The notes under the pieces: generated by a model | Databases searched by the model: none | Told to the model about the DNA's origin: nothing | Seen by the model: only the letters and a program-made list of their open reading frames with translations | Program-made: the position numbers and the translations under genes | In this document: piece by piece, positions 16,576-26,181 of the stretch | Layout: every line of letters begins with the position of its first letter | Numbering within the stretch: position 1 is the first letter of the stretch | Assembly (NCBI GenBank): GCA_937895825.1 | Contig: CALBKP010000027.1 | Span: 1-35,185 of the forward strand | DNA: 35,185 nucleotides | Direction of reading: 5' to 3' | DNA from: an uncultured Alistipes sp. | GTDB taxonomy: Bacteria > Bacteroidota > Bacteroidia > Bacteroidales > Rikenellaceae

Positions 16576-17697
16576 ATGAGAAATCTCATAATAACTCTTT
16601 TGCTAATTGTGCTATTACCCGTTTGGGTTAACGCTCAGGATGCCGAAAATGTTGCATCAGTAGGGAGAAAAAGAGTGGTTGTCATAGACCCAGGACACGG
16701 AGGCCCGCGTCCAGGAAAGGTGATGCGAGACATTGCGGAGGAGGACTACGTGTTGGATGTGTCGAAGGAGGTGCAAAGTCAGCTTAGAACCAAAATGTCG
16801 AACCTGACGGTATATCTCACACGTTCGTGCGACTCGGCATATCACGAGAATCAGGCGGCGGATAATCGTAAGCGTGCTGAGTTTGCGAATAAGAAGGGTG
16901 CTGACCTCTATGTGTCGATACACGCCAATGCCCACAAGAAACCCGAGGTTAAGGGTTGTGAAGTGTGGGTGCTGACGCTTAACGATAAGTTGATGAACCA
17001 GAATCAGAATAAGGCCGAGAGCTATGCTGATGATGGTGACTTTATCGCCTTGGAAGATATTGATCGTACGTCGCAGGGCTTTATGATGGCTGTGGCACGA
17101 CAACTCGATAATGAGCCGTTCAGTCGCTTCTTTGCTGAGGAGTGTTGCAAGAATATGTCGAGCTATGGACTTAAGAATCTTGGCGTTAAGGCAGGTCCTG
17201 TGTTCACGGTGTTGTACTACTTCGAGGGGCCAGGTGTGATTGTTGAGTTAGCCTATCTGACTAATGCCGAGGATTACAAATATCTCGCCTCGAAGGGTGC
17301 TAAGAGGGAGATGGCAACGGCCATAAGTGATGCTATCGTTAGCTACTTCAAGGCGCTGGATGGCGATGTTGCGGAGGTGGAATCTACGGGGGAGAAGGCT
17401 GAGGAGCCTGGCGTTGAGCCTAAGGCTGAGGATAAAGCTGAGCCCGAGGTGCTTACCGAGGGTTATACCATTCAGCTGATATCGAGCCTTGTAGAGGTTG
17501 ATACGAAGGATTATCAGTTTAAGGAGTACAAGGGGCGCGTTAGGCAGCTTATTGGCTCGGGTAAGTACAAATATAAGTATTGCTACGGCAGTTACCGTGC
17601 TAAAGAGGATGCTAATGCCGACCTTGCCGAGGTACGTAAGACGTTTAAGGATGCTTATTTGGTACGTTTTAAAGATGGAAAGATTGTGACGAAATAG
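16576..17697 (+). CDS. N-acetylmuramoyl-L-alanine amidase (Amidase_3) with SPOR-like C-terminus
   Basis: 373 aa. Signal peptide at 1-20 (MRNLIITLLLIVLLPVWVNA). Amidase_3 domain about 32-255: VVVIDPGHGG with zinc ligand H41, the Glu of AEEDYVLDV near 55-56, H116 in VSIHANAH, and the catalytic Glu E224 in VIVELAYLTN. It cuts the amide bond between MurNAc and the stem peptide during cell separation and wall turnover. A Glu/Lys/Ala-rich linker (about 265-295) leads to a SPOR-like domain (about 297-373: GYTIQLISSL ... SYRAKEDANADLAEVRKTFKDAYLVRF), which in the family binds denuded glycan at the septum. The MCE gene follows 30 bp later and is probably in the same operon. Confidence 0.93.
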   Translation: MRNLIITLLLIVLLPVWVNAQDAENVASVGRKRVVVIDPGHGGPRPGKVMRDIAEEDYVLDVSKEVQSQLRTKMSNLTVYLTRSCDSAYHENQAADNRKRAEFANKKGADLYVSIHANAHKKPEVKGCEVWVLTLNDKLMNQNQNKAESYADDGDFIALEDIDRTSQGFMMAVARQLDNEPFSRFFAEECCKNMSSYGLKNLGVKAGPVFTVLYYFEGPGVIVELAYLTNAEDYKYLASKGAKREMATAISDAIVSYFKALDGDVAEVESTGEKAEEPGVEPKAEDKAEPEVLTEGYTIQLISSLVEVDTKDYQFKEYKGRVRQLIGSGKYKYKYCYGSYRAKEDANADLAEVRKTFKDAYLVRFKDGKIVTK

Positions 17698-17727
17698 TCG
17701 AACGAAGAAAATTAAAAGTTGAAAGAT

Positions 17728-18720
17728 ATGAAACTTAGAAGAGAGTTTAAGATTGGCATCTTTGCCGTTATCGTGATCTGTGTATCGTGGTGGGGAATTA
17801 AGTGGCTCGGAGGCCAGAATCTATTGCTTCAGAGCAATATCTATTATGTCTACTATGACGATGTTTCGGGACTTCAGGAGTCGTCGCGCGTGAACCTGCG
17901 TGGCGTAGAGGTTGGCAACGTGCGCGATATTGTGTTGGAGAGCAACCGTGTGAAGGTGGAGATTGCCATCGAGAGTAAGTATGCGGAGATGATCCCCTCG
18001 AACTCGGTGGCAGAGATCGGCTCGGCAGGACTTATGGGTGGTGTGGAGATTAGCATTATCCAGGGTGATGCTGCGGATGTTATCGAGGATGGCGCTACGT
18101 TCGAAGGTCGTGTTAAGCCCGATATGCTTGGCTCACTTGCCGATAAGGGTACGGAGCTTATGGATGGTCTCACTGTAACGATTGATGGCGTGAATACGCT
18201 TATTGGTGGTAACACGCAGGGTATTACGGAGCTAATATCTAACCTTGAGTCGATGACTGCTTCGATTGACTCGATACTTGCTGCATCGGCACCAAATATC
18301 AATAGCGCAATGGATGACCTTAGCGCGTTCACGTCGACACTCGCTGCAAATACCGAGCGTATTGAGTCGATGCTTGGCAACCTTGACGAATTTAGCGGTG
18401 AGCTTGCTGAGGCCGATATGATTAACCAACTCACAACAACCGTCGAGTCACTCAATGAGGTGCTTGTTGCTATCGAGAGTGGCAATGGCTCGGTGGGTAA
18501 ACTCCTTACCGACGAGGCTCTTTACAATTCGCTCACAACGGCTGGCGATAACCTCGGTCTGTTGCTCGAGGATTTGAAGGCTAATCCTAAGCGTTATATC
18601 AACATCTCGGTATTTGGAAAGTCGGAGGAGCAGATTGCGGCTAAGGCTGCAAAGAAGGAGGCTAAGGCTGCAAAGAAGGCTGCCAAGGCAGAGTATAAAG
18701 TGGCAAAATCACGTGATTAG
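17728..18720 (+). CDS. MCE/MlaD-family lipid-transport protein
   Basis: 330 aa from ATG 17728 (MKLRREFKIGIFAVIVICVSWWGIKWLGG); an upstream TTG at 17719 is possible but less likely. One N-terminal membrane anchor (about 9-27), then an MCE domain at about 37-115 (YYVYYDDVSGLQESSRVNLRGVEVGNVRDI, ending near AEIGSAGLMGGVEISI). The rest is a long helical, Ser/Asn-rich region (about 150-290) and a Lys/Ala-rich tail of repeated AAKKEAKAAKKAAK words. MlaD proteins form the periplasmic hexameric ring of phospholipid ABC transporters. No ATPase or permease gene of an Mla system is seen in this window; it may be elsewhere. Confidence 0.9.
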   Translation: MKLRREFKIGIFAVIVICVSWWGIKWLGGQNLLLQSNIYYVYYDDVSGLQESSRVNLRGVEVGNVRDIVLESNRVKVEIAIESKYAEMIPSNSVAEIGSAGLMGGVEISIIQGDAADVIEDGATFEGRVKPDMLGSLADKGTELMDGLTVTIDGVNTLIGGNTQGITELISNLESMTASIDSILAASAPNINSAMDDLSAFTSTLAANTERIESMLGNLDEFSGELAEADMINQLTTTVESLNEVLVAIESGNGSVGKLLTDEALYNSLTTAGDNLGLLLEDLKANPKRYINISVFGKSEEQIAAKAAKKEAKAAKKAAKAEYKVAKSRD

Positions 18721-18756
18721 ACTGAGTAGTTACTCAAACCTCCCTGTAAGTAAAAT

Positions 18757-21243
18757 ATGATCTATCCGTCGAACTTTGAGCTAAGGGTGGGCTTCGATCG
18801 TATACGCGAGGCTGTGATGTCGCGCTGTACGATGCTCTCGGCACGCGAGGTGATTGCCCGCGAGGGATTCACACGCTCGCGTCGTGAGGTGGAGCGTCGT
18901 CTGGCTCTGGCTGATGAGATGCGCCTGCTTATCTCGATGGAGACGGGCGTGGCTATCGGCGAGCAGGAGGATCTGCAAGCCATCGTTGAGAAGATACGTG
19001 TTGAAGGATCGTACCTCACTGTCGAGGAGGCGGTAACGCTACTGCGCGGACTACGTTCGGCAGCAGTAATCGTAGGTTTTATACTCTCGCGTAAGGATCG
19101 TAGCTATCCGATGCTTAAGGCTATCACCGAGGGTGTTACAATATTTCCGGAGCTGCAACGCTCCATTGAGCGTGTGGTGGATGAAACGGGCGAGGTGCGC
19201 TCGTCGGCATCGCCCGAGTTGCAGGATATACGTCGTGCCATACGTGAGCATGAGGGTCAGGTGGCAAAACGCTTGCAACAGGTACTTCAAAGGGCTAAGG
19301 CGCAGGGTATCGTCGAGGCTGATGCTATGATCTCGATACGTGATGGCCACGCAGTGATACCCGTGGCTGCGGCAAATAAGCGCAAACTCTCGGGATTTAT
19401 CCACGATGAGTCGGCTACGGGGCGTACCTTTTATATTGAGCCAGTTGAGGTTGTGGAGCTTAACAACGAGCTCAGAGAGTTGGAGTATGCCGAGAAGCGC
19501 GAGGTGGTAAGGATACTCACCGAGCTTACGGCCGTGCTTAGACTCGATGTCGATGGCATCGCACGCATAGAGGGGTACCTAACGACGATAGATGCACTGA
19601 GGGCTAAGGCTCGCTGGGCATTGGATAATGGCGCGGTAAGGCCTATAATCTCGACCGAGGGTAGGTTGCTCCTGCGTAAGGCGCGACACCCGCTCTTGGA
19701 GCAGACGCTAAAGGAGCAGGGCAAGGCCATCGTGCCACTCGATATGGAGCTTAACGCCGAGCGACGCATACTCGTAATCTCGGGACCTAATGCCGGTGGT
19801 AAGTCGGTATGCCTAAAGACTACGGGCATACTTCAATATATGGTACAGTGTGGATTCTTGGTGCCCGTGTTGGAGAACTCGGAGTTCCCGCTGTTCGACT
19901 CGCTGATGATTGATATCGGCGACCAGCAGTCGTTAGAGAACGATCTGTCGACCTACTCGTCGCACCTCGTGAATATGAAGGCGATGTTGCAGGAGGCATC
20001 GGAGCATACGTTGATACTTATCGACGAGTTTGGCTCGGGCACTGAGCCCACGATTGGTGGCGCTATATCGGAGTCGATACTCGAGCGCTTCGTGGAGCGT
20101 AGGGCGTATGGTGTGATAACGACGCACTATGCCAACATAAAATACTTTGCATCGCGTAACGAGGGTGTTGCAAATGGTGCTATGGCCTTCGACGTTAAGA
20201 ATATTCAGCCGCTCTTTAGCCTCGAGATGGGTAAGCCCGGAAGTTCGTTTGCTATCGAGGTGGCCAGAAAGATAGGCCTTCCGGAGGAGATCGTGCGTAA
20301 GGCGATGGATAAGGCGGGTGAGGACCATATAAACCTTGAGAAGCAGCTGAGAGAGATTGCCCGCGACAAGCGTTACTGGGCAGAGAAGCGCGATAGAATA
20401 CGTGTGACGGATCGCAAGGTCGAGCAGTTGGAGCAGACCTACTCGGATAGGTTGCAGAGCATCAAGGATGAACGCAAGGAGATATTAGACAAGGCGCGTA
20501 AGGAGGCCGAGGAGCTTATCGCCGAGGCTAACCGCCAGATCGAGAATACGATACGAACAATTCGTGAGTCGCAGGCTGAGAAGGAACTCACGCGACTGGC
20601 GCGTAAGGAGTTGGAGTCGTTCGCTGGTGGTGTTGATGACGCGAGGAGTGATAAGGATGACCGCATAGAGAGGGAGATGGAGCGTCTGGCACGTCGTAGA
20701 GAGCGACGTGAGCAGCGTGCCGAGAACCGCGAGAGGGGCATCGAGCAGCCCAAGGTCGCAGAGCCTAAGCCTCAGGTGATAGAGGTGGGCACGAAGGTAA
20801 AGATGGAGGGTCAGACCGTACCTGGAGTGGTGGAGTCTATCAAGGGCAAGCGCGCACAGGTGACCTTCGGAAATATGCGTATCATGGTGGAGCTCGCGCG
20901 ACTGAGAGCCGTGTCGGGTGCGGAGTATCGCGAGGCTACGCGACCAACAACGGCACGTACCGTAGTGTCGGTAGACATACGCGAGCGCAAGCTCAACTTC
21001 CGCGATACGATAGATGTGCGCGGCATGCGTGCTGTTGAGGCATTAGAGGCTGTCGAGGACTTGGTTGACGATGCTTTGATGGTGGGTGTGTCGAGCGTTA
21101 CAATCCTCCATGGCAAGGGTACGGGAGCACTCAAGGAGGAGATACGTCGCTATCTACGCACGGTGAAGGATGTGGCTACGATTGCCGACGACCATGCAGA
21201 CCGCGGTGGTGCAGGTATCACGCTCGTAACGTTTAAGCAGTAA
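18757..21243 (+). CDS. mutS2: Endonuclease MutS2 / ribosome-rescue factor
   Basis: 828 aa, near the usual MutS2 length (about 780-830). Clamp and core region about 1-320, ATPase domain with Walker A GPNAGGKS (about 343-350) and Walker B LILIDEFGSGTEP (about 419-431), a coiled-coil arm about 520-680 rich in Arg/Glu/Lys, a KOW-like segment about 680-715, and a C-terminal Smr domain about 750-828 with DVRGMRAVEALEAVEDLVDDAL and HGKGTGALKEEIRRYLR. MutS2 lacks mismatch-recognition domains; it limits recombination and, in Firmicutes, splits collided ribosomes (RqcU). The LDLR motif seen in some Smr nucleases is not obvious; here the motif reads DTIDVRG. It starts 36 bp after the MCE gene. Confidence 0.95.
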   Translation: MIYPSNFELRVGFDRIREAVMSRCTMLSAREVIAREGFTRSRREVERRLALADEMRLLISMETGVAIGEQEDLQAIVEKIRVEGSYLTVEEAVTLLRGLRSAAVIVGFILSRKDRSYPMLKAITEGVTIFPELQRSIERVVDETGEVRSSASPELQDIRRAIREHEGQVAKRLQQVLQRAKAQGIVEADAMISIRDGHAVIPVAAANKRKLSGFIHDESATGRTFYIEPVEVVELNNELRELEYAEKREVVRILTELTAVLRLDVDGIARIEGYLTTIDALRAKARWALDNGAVRPIISTEGRLLLRKARHPLLEQTLKEQGKAIVPLDMELNAERRILVISGPNAGGKSVCLKTTGILQYMVQCGFLVPVLENSEFPLFDSLMIDIGDQQSLENDLSTYSSHLVNMKAMLQEASEHTLILIDEFGSGTEPTIGGAISESILERFVERRAYGVITTHYANIKYFASRNEGVANGAMAFDVKNIQPLFSLEMGKPGSSFAIEVARKIGLPEEIVRKAMDKAGEDHINLEKQLREIARDKRYWAEKRDRIRVTDRKVEQLEQTYSDRLQSIKDERKEILDKARKEAEELIAEANRQIENTIRTIRESQAEKELTRLARKELESFAGGVDDARSDKDDRIEREMERLARRRERREQRAENRERGIEQPKVAEPKPQVIEVGTKVKMEGQTVPGVVESIKGKRAQVTFGNMRIMVELARLRAVSGAEYREATRPTTARTVVSVDIRERKLNFRDTIDVRGMRAVEALEAVEDLVDDALMVGVSSVTILHGKGTGALKEEIRRYLRTVKDVATIADDHADRGGAGITLVTFKQ

Positions 21244-21264
21244 GCAGAATAAAGTATAAGATAT

Positions 21265-23628
21265 ATGGATTACCTATTGTCGGATATTGCCCGCATTGTG
21301 GGGGGAAAGCTTCGAGGTACAGACCTCGTGGTTAAGGAGGTTGCCACCGACTCGCGTAGCGTCATAGCAAGCCGGGGTGTTGTTTTTGCAGCTATAGATG
21401 GTAAGAACCACGATGGCCACGACTACATACAACGTATGTTGGAACGTGGGGTCGAGGCCTTCATTGTTGAGCGCGATGTGGAGCTGCCGACAAAGGGGTG
21501 TGGTATGGTTAGGGTGGAGTCTACGTTAGAGGCTCTGCAATGTCTGGCTGCCTACCACCGTAGCAAGTTTAAGGGTACGGTAGTGGCCATTACGGGCTCG
21601 AACGGCAAGACCATCGTTAAGGAGTGGGCGGCACGCTCGATGCCCGATACGGTGCGGTCGTTTGCCTCGCCTAAGAGCTATAATTCGCAGCTCGGCGTGG
21701 CATTGTCGCTACTTATGCTCGAGGGTGAGGAGCAGGTGGCATTTATCGAGGCGGGCATATCTCAGCCCGACGAGATGGAGCGATTGGAGGCCATGATTCG
21801 CCCAGACATCGTTGTTGTAACATCGATTGGTGATGCTCACTCGGCAAACTTTAGCAGCGAGGAGCAGAAGATCGAGGAGAAGTTACTCCTGGCACGCGAT
21901 GCCAAGACCATCATATACAATAAGGAGTATCCCGCGTTAGCGCGTCGTGTGGAGGAGTTGTATGGCGGCCGTGAACTCATAGATAGCAGCCGTGAGGTTG
22001 TTGAAGATGTCATGGAGTTGAGCGATGCTCTGATGGTTGATGCTTACCATGTGCAGGCTCTGATGCGTAAGCTGGGTTATGGAGTTGACAAGGCGATATT
22101 CTCGGCAAACGTGGCTATGCGACTGGAGCTTAAGGAGGGTATCGACAACTCGATGGTGATAGACGACAGCTACAACTCGGATATAAACTCCGTTACGGTG
22201 GCACTCGATGCCCTGCACCTGCAATCTATGGGGCGTAGGCGTGTGGCCGTGATATCGGATATACGACAGAGCGGCATGGCTCCCGAGGAGCTTTATGGCC
22301 GCGTGGCAGAGGCTGTACGTAAGGCCTCGGTAGACCATCTTATAGGTGTGGGCGAGGTGATATCGTCGTTCCAGCACCTTTTTCCGCGTGGCTCGTCGTT
22401 CTACCTCTCGACAGACGAACTTATCGAGAACTTCTCGCGTGAGCGTTGGGCAGAGTCGGTAATCCTCGTGAAGGGAAGCCGCGATAGCCGCTTCGAGCGC
22501 GTGATAAGACTATTGGAGCGTAGAACGCATACAACGACGCTGGTGGTTGACCTTGCAGCGATGAAGAAGAACCTCAACTACTTCCGTCGCCACCTGCCGC
22601 AGCACCACCCGATGGTGGCTATGGTCAAGGCCTCGAGCTACGGCACAGGCGATGTCGACGTGGCGCGTATGCTGCAACATGAGGGGGTGAGATACTTAGC
22701 CGTGGCCTTCGCCGACGAGGGTGTGTTGCTGAGATCGAAGGGTATAACGATGCCTATTGTAGTGCTCAATGCCGATGAGGATAGCTTCGATGTGATGATT
22801 GCTCATGACCTTCAGCCTGAGATATATAGCTTCCATTCGCTCGATGCCTTCCGTCGTGCCGTACACCGTGCTCACCGTGAGTCCTATCCGATACATATAA
22901 AGCTCGATACGGGCATGCACCGACTGGGATTTATCGACGAGGAGGTAGACCTGTTGGGACGTGCCGTGCATCACGACGCATCGCTACGTATAGCCTCGAT
23001 ATTCTCGCACCTAAGCTCGGCAGATATGCCCGAGGAGGATGCCTTCACACGCAGGCAGATTGAGGAGTTCGATTATATGAGTCAGCAACTCATAGAGTGG
23101 CTCGATTATAAGCCACTGAGACATATTGCCAACTCGGCAGCCATCGTGCGCTTCCCGGAGGCGGCGTTCGATATGTGTCGCCTGGGCTTGGGACTCTATG
23201 GCTTTGGCTTCGAGCATAACGAGGAGCTTATCCCCGTGGCTACGCTCTCTACGCGCATAGTGCAGATACGCACGCACCGCGCAGGTGAGTCGATAGGCTA
23301 CGCCCGTAGTGCACGTACCGAGGGTGAGATGACCATCGCAACGATACCTGTGGGCTATGCCGACGGCCTGGATCGTCACCTCGGCAATGGCCGCTGGGAG
23401 GTGCTGGTCGGTGGCCACCGTGCCAAGATTGTGGGGCGCGTATGTATGGATAGCGCGATGATTGACCTCACGGGCATTGATGGTGTGACGGTGGGTGATC
23501 GCGTGACGATATTCGGTAAGGAGAGTGGCAATACGCTCGAGGATATGGCACGTGTGTTAGATACCATATCGTATGAGATAATGACCTCGATATCTACGCG
23601 CGTAAAACGCATATACACAGAACGATGA
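21265..23628 (+). CDS. murF-alr: Bifunctional MurF-alanine racemase fusion
   Basis: 787 aa, the size of the two enzymes together. Residues about 1-420 are MurF, which adds D-Ala-D-Ala to UDP-MurNAc-tripeptide: GSNGKT nucleotide loop at 111-116 (family GTNGKT), SPKSYNSQLGVALS near 135-148, VIDDSYNSDINSVTVALDAL near 295-315. Residues about 425-787 are a PLP alanine racemase: K455 in MVKASSYGTG is the PLP lysine and Y679 in SIGYARSAR is the second catalytic residue; VCMDSAMIDLTG follows. The racemase makes the D-Ala consumed, after dipeptide formation, by the MurF half. The fusion is known in Bacteroidota. Its last codons overlap the next gene by 4 bp (ATGA). Confidence 0.96.
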   Translation: MDYLLSDIARIVGGKLRGTDLVVKEVATDSRSVIASRGVVFAAIDGKNHDGHDYIQRMLERGVEAFIVERDVELPTKGCGMVRVESTLEALQCLAAYHRSKFKGTVVAITGSNGKTIVKEWAARSMPDTVRSFASPKSYNSQLGVALSLLMLEGEEQVAFIEAGISQPDEMERLEAMIRPDIVVVTSIGDAHSANFSSEEQKIEEKLLLARDAKTIIYNKEYPALARRVEELYGGRELIDSSREVVEDVMELSDALMVDAYHVQALMRKLGYGVDKAIFSANVAMRLELKEGIDNSMVIDDSYNSDINSVTVALDALHLQSMGRRRVAVISDIRQSGMAPEELYGRVAEAVRKASVDHLIGVGEVISSFQHLFPRGSSFYLSTDELIENFSRERWAESVILVKGSRDSRFERVIRLLERRTHTTTLVVDLAAMKKNLNYFRRHLPQHHPMVAMVKASSYGTGDVDVARMLQHEGVRYLAVAFADEGVLLRSKGITMPIVVLNADEDSFDVMIAHDLQPEIYSFHSLDAFRRAVHRAHRESYPIHIKLDTGMHRLGFIDEEVDLLGRAVHHDASLRIASIFSHLSSADMPEEDAFTRRQIEEFDYMSQQLIEWLDYKPLRHIANSAAIVRFPEAAFDMCRLGLGLYGFGFEHNEELIPVATLSTRIVQIRTHRAGESIGYARSARTEGEMTIATIPVGYADGLDRHLGNGRWEVLVGGHRAKIVGRVCMDSAMIDLTGIDGVTVGDRVTIFGKESGNTLEDMARVLDTISYEIMTSISTRVKRIYTER

Positions 23629-24341
23629 GCAAAGGAACGATATATATGATACCCTGCCCGATAGCAGAATCACGTCCGTTGTGGGATGTGCTGCCGAGGG
23701 CTAACTACGATGTGATGAACGCGCTCGACTACTTTATCGTGGAGAATGTGCGCTCGGCACGTCGCTTTCTCTCGAAGGTAGGTGTGGAGTGTAAGATCGA
23801 AGAGTTGGAGTTTGTGGAGCTTAACGAGCATACAACAAAGCCTGAGGAGGTGGCGCGTATGCTTCGTCCTGTGTTGGAGGGTCGCTCGGCGGGTGTAATC
23901 TCGGAGGCGGGAGTGCCAGGTGTGGCCGATCCTGGCGCCGACATCGTTGCGCTGGCTCATCGCCACGGTATTAGGGTAGTGCCTTTGGTGGGCCCCTCGT
24001 CGATACTTATGTCGGTGATGGCATCGGGACTCAATGGTCAGTCGTTTGCCTTCGTCGGTTACCTTCCCGTAAAGGATGCGGAGCGTCAGCGTAGGCTTAA
24101 AGAGTTGGAGCGTAGAGCCCAGGAGGAGCGTCAGGCTCAGCTCTTTATCGAGGCTCCGTATCGTAACGTTAAGCTCTTCGAGGCTCTCATTAAGACGCTC
24201 GCGCCAAAGATGCGTCTGACGGTGGCTACGGATATTACTGCCCCTGAGGAGTATATCCGCACGCTGCGTGTGGAGGAGTGGCGCAAGCTGCCCATGCCAG
24301 AGATAGCCAAGCGACCAACAATATTTGTATTAGGCATATAA
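23625..24341 (+). CDS. RsmI-like SAM-dependent tetrapyrrole-methylase-family protein
   Basis: 238 aa. Tetrapyrrole methylase fold as in RsmI, which 2'-O-methylates C1402 of 16S rRNA. Visible: IYMIPCPIAESRPLWDVLP at the N-terminus in place of the usual VATPIGNLxDIT, FIVENVRSARRFL (about 38-50), the SAM-site loop SEAGVPGVADPGADIV (about 90-105), VPLVGPSSILMSVMASGL (about 117-134) and LFIEAPYRN (about 169-177). The changed N-terminal motif and the short length (238 against about 280 for RsmI) point to the second, divergent RsmI-like paralogue found in Bacteroidota; its substrate is unknown to me. It overlaps murF-alr by 4 bp, so it is translationally coupled. Confidence 0.85.
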   Translation: MSKGTIYMIPCPIAESRPLWDVLPRANYDVMNALDYFIVENVRSARRFLSKVGVECKIEELEFVELNEHTTKPEEVARMLRPVLEGRSAGVISEAGVPGVADPGADIVALAHRHGIRVVPLVGPSSILMSVMASGLNGQSFAFVGYLPVKDAERQRRLKELERRAQEERQAQLFIEAPYRNVKLFEALIKTLAPKMRLTVATDITAPEEYIRTLRVEEWRKLPMPEIAKRPTIFVLGI

Positions 24342-24356
24342 TTTGTTCATTATAAT

Positions 24357-24965
24357 ATGAAACAATTTAATTTTAAACGATTTATGAACAAGCAAACATC
24401 TGACAAAGAGAGAGATATAAAGGTGGCTGAGGAGGCTGCAATGATGGAGGAGCAGACGGCAGCAGACCCTAAGGCTGACAATGTGGCAGAGGACGAGGAG
24501 TCTGCTACTGACAATGTGGCAGTGGAACCCACTACGGAGGAGCAGTTGGCTGCGTGGCGCGATAAGTACCTACGCTTGCAGGCCGAGTTCGACAACTTCC
24601 GTAAGCGTACGATAAAGGAGAAGATGGAGCTTGTGGAGCGTGGCTCGGAGGGCGCATGGAAGGCGATACTTCCCATTCTCGACGATATGGAGCGTGCTGT
24701 GGCTGCGTCGACAAAGAGCGACGACATAGCAGCGTTGCGCCAGGGTGAAGAGCTCGTGATGAAGAAGTTCGAGAGCGTGCTTAGCGCTGCAGGCATCACC
24801 GCCATCGAGTGCGTGGATAAGCCCTTCAACGAGGAGGAGCAGGAGGCTGTGGCTCGCTTTGCTGCGGGCGAAGAGAAGAGTGGGCTTGTCATCGACTGCG
24901 TGCAGCGTGGATATAAGATGGGCGACCATGTGTTGCGCTATGCAAAGGTTGTCGTTGGCGAGTAG
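24357..24965 (+). CDS. grpE: Nucleotide exchange factor GrpE
   Basis: 202 aa from 24357; a second ATG at 24384 would give 193 aa and cannot be excluded. The first about 60 residues are acidic and Ala-rich. The long-helix and core GrpE domain follows: EQLAAWRDKYLRLQAEFDNFRKRTIKEK (about 62-89), GAWKAILPILDDMERAVAA (about 98-116), MKKFESVLSAAGI and the closing beta domain ending DCVQRGYKMGDHVLRYAKVVVGE. GrpE releases ADP from DnaK. The dnaJ gene follows after 21 bp, the standard pair; dnaK itself is not in this window. The TATAATTTG stretch just upstream is a near match to a -7 box. Confidence 0.95.
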   Translation: MKQFNFKRFMNKQTSDKERDIKVAEEAAMMEEQTAADPKADNVAEDEESATDNVAVEPTTEEQLAAWRDKYLRLQAEFDNFRKRTIKEKMELVERGSEGAWKAILPILDDMERAVAASTKSDDIAALRQGEELVMKKFESVLSAAGITAIECVDKPFNEEEQEAVARFAAGEEKSGLVIDCVQRGYKMGDHVLRYAKVVVGE

Positions 24966-24986
24966 GCTTCAATATTTTAGACTATT

Positions 24987-26156
24987 ATGGCAGAAAAGAG
25001 AGATTATTACGAGGTGTTGGGCGTTGAGCGCAATGCCGATGCCGACACCATAAAGAAGGCCTATCGTAAGGCCGCTATCAAGTATCACCCCGACAAGAAC
25101 CCTGGGGATAAAGAGGCTGAGGAGAAGTTTAAGGAGGCAGCCGAGGCGTACGACGTGTTGTCGAACGACGATAAGCGTGCGCGCTACGACCGCTTTGGCC
25201 ATGCAGGCATGAATGGTGCTGGCAGTGGTGGCTTCGGAGGCTTTGGTGGTGCTGGTGGCTTCACGATGGATGACATATTTGAGCAGTTTGGCGATATCTT
25301 CGGAGGTGCCTTTGGTGGCTTTGGCGGCAGCCGTTCGGGCGGTGCACGTCGTCAGCGCACGAGCCGTGGTAGCGATATACGTGTCACGGTGAAACTCTCA
25401 TTGAAGGAGATTGCCGAGGGTGTTACTAAGAAGCTAAAGATAAACAAGACCATCAAGTGCGATAAGTGTGGTGGTACGGGTGCAAAGGATGGTGCGGCAT
25501 ACTCGACATGTCCCGACTGTAACGGTTCGGGCTATGTAATCACGGTGCAGAACTCGTTCTTTGGCCGTATGCAGACACAGAGCGTATGTCCCAAGTGCCA
25601 GGGTCAGGGTCGTATCATCAAGGATCGCTGCGACAAATGTGGCGGTGAGGGTACGGAGCGTGGCTCGGAGGTTATCGAGGTTAAGATACCCGCAGGTGTT
25701 GAGGAGGGTATGGCTATCCGTGTTGAGGGTCGTGGTAATGCTGCACGTCAGGGTGGCATCAATGGTGACCTTATCGTTGTTATCGAGGAGGAGCGCAACG
25801 AGCAGTTCCGCCGCGACGGTAACGACCTTGTCTATAACCTCAACATTACCGTTACGACGGCAATCCTCGGTGGCGAGGTTGAGATACCTACGATTGATGG
25901 TCGTGTACGAATAAAGGTTGCTCCGGGTACACATGCTGGCAAGGTGCTGAGACTCCGTGGTAAGGGTCTGCCGAGTGTTAACGGCTATGGTACAGGTGAT
26001 ATAGTTGTGGTGGTTGATGTGACCATCCCCGATGAGCTCACGAAGGAGGAGCGTAAGCTCGTGGAGCAGCTCTCGGAGCAGCCACACTTTAAGCGTGCGG
26101 AGAATGTCGAGAACCAGAATATTCTGGAGCGCATGAAGACCTTCTTCCGTGGATAG
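24987..26156 (+). CDS. dnaJ: Chaperone DnaJ
   Basis: 389 aa, full-length type I DnaJ. J domain 1-70 with HPD at 34-36, a Gly/Phe-rich linker about 72-120, four CxxCxGxG zinc-binding repeats between about 152 and 217 (CDKCGGTG, CPDCNGSG, CPKCQGQG, CDKCGGEG), then the two substrate-binding beta domains and a C-terminal dimer region. It hands unfolded proteins to DnaK and stimulates its ATPase. It follows grpE by 21 bp, so both are likely to be transcribed together. Confidence 0.98.
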   Translation: MAEKRDYYEVLGVERNADADTIKKAYRKAAIKYHPDKNPGDKEAEEKFKEAAEAYDVLSNDDKRARYDRFGHAGMNGAGSGGFGGFGGAGGFTMDDIFEQFGDIFGGAFGGFGGSRSGGARRQRTSRGSDIRVTVKLSLKEIAEGVTKKLKINKTIKCDKCGGTGAKDGAAYSTCPDCNGSGYVITVQNSFFGRMQTQSVCPKCQGQGRIIKDRCDKCGGEGTERGSEVIEVKIPAGVEEGMAIRVEGRGNAARQGGINGDLIVVIEEERNEQFRRDGNDLVYNLNITVTTAILGGEVEIPTIDGRVRIKVAPGTHAGKVLRLRGKGLPSVNGYGTGDIVVVVDVTIPDELTKEERKLVEQLSEQPHFKRAENVENQNILERMKTFFRG

Positions 26157-26181
26157 TGAGTTAACTTAATGGATATATAGG

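Noticed and set aside
17719..17727. TTG start for the MCE gene, three codons upstream
   Set aside because: ATG at 17728 gives a normal basic N-terminus before the membrane anchor; nothing supports the rarer codon.
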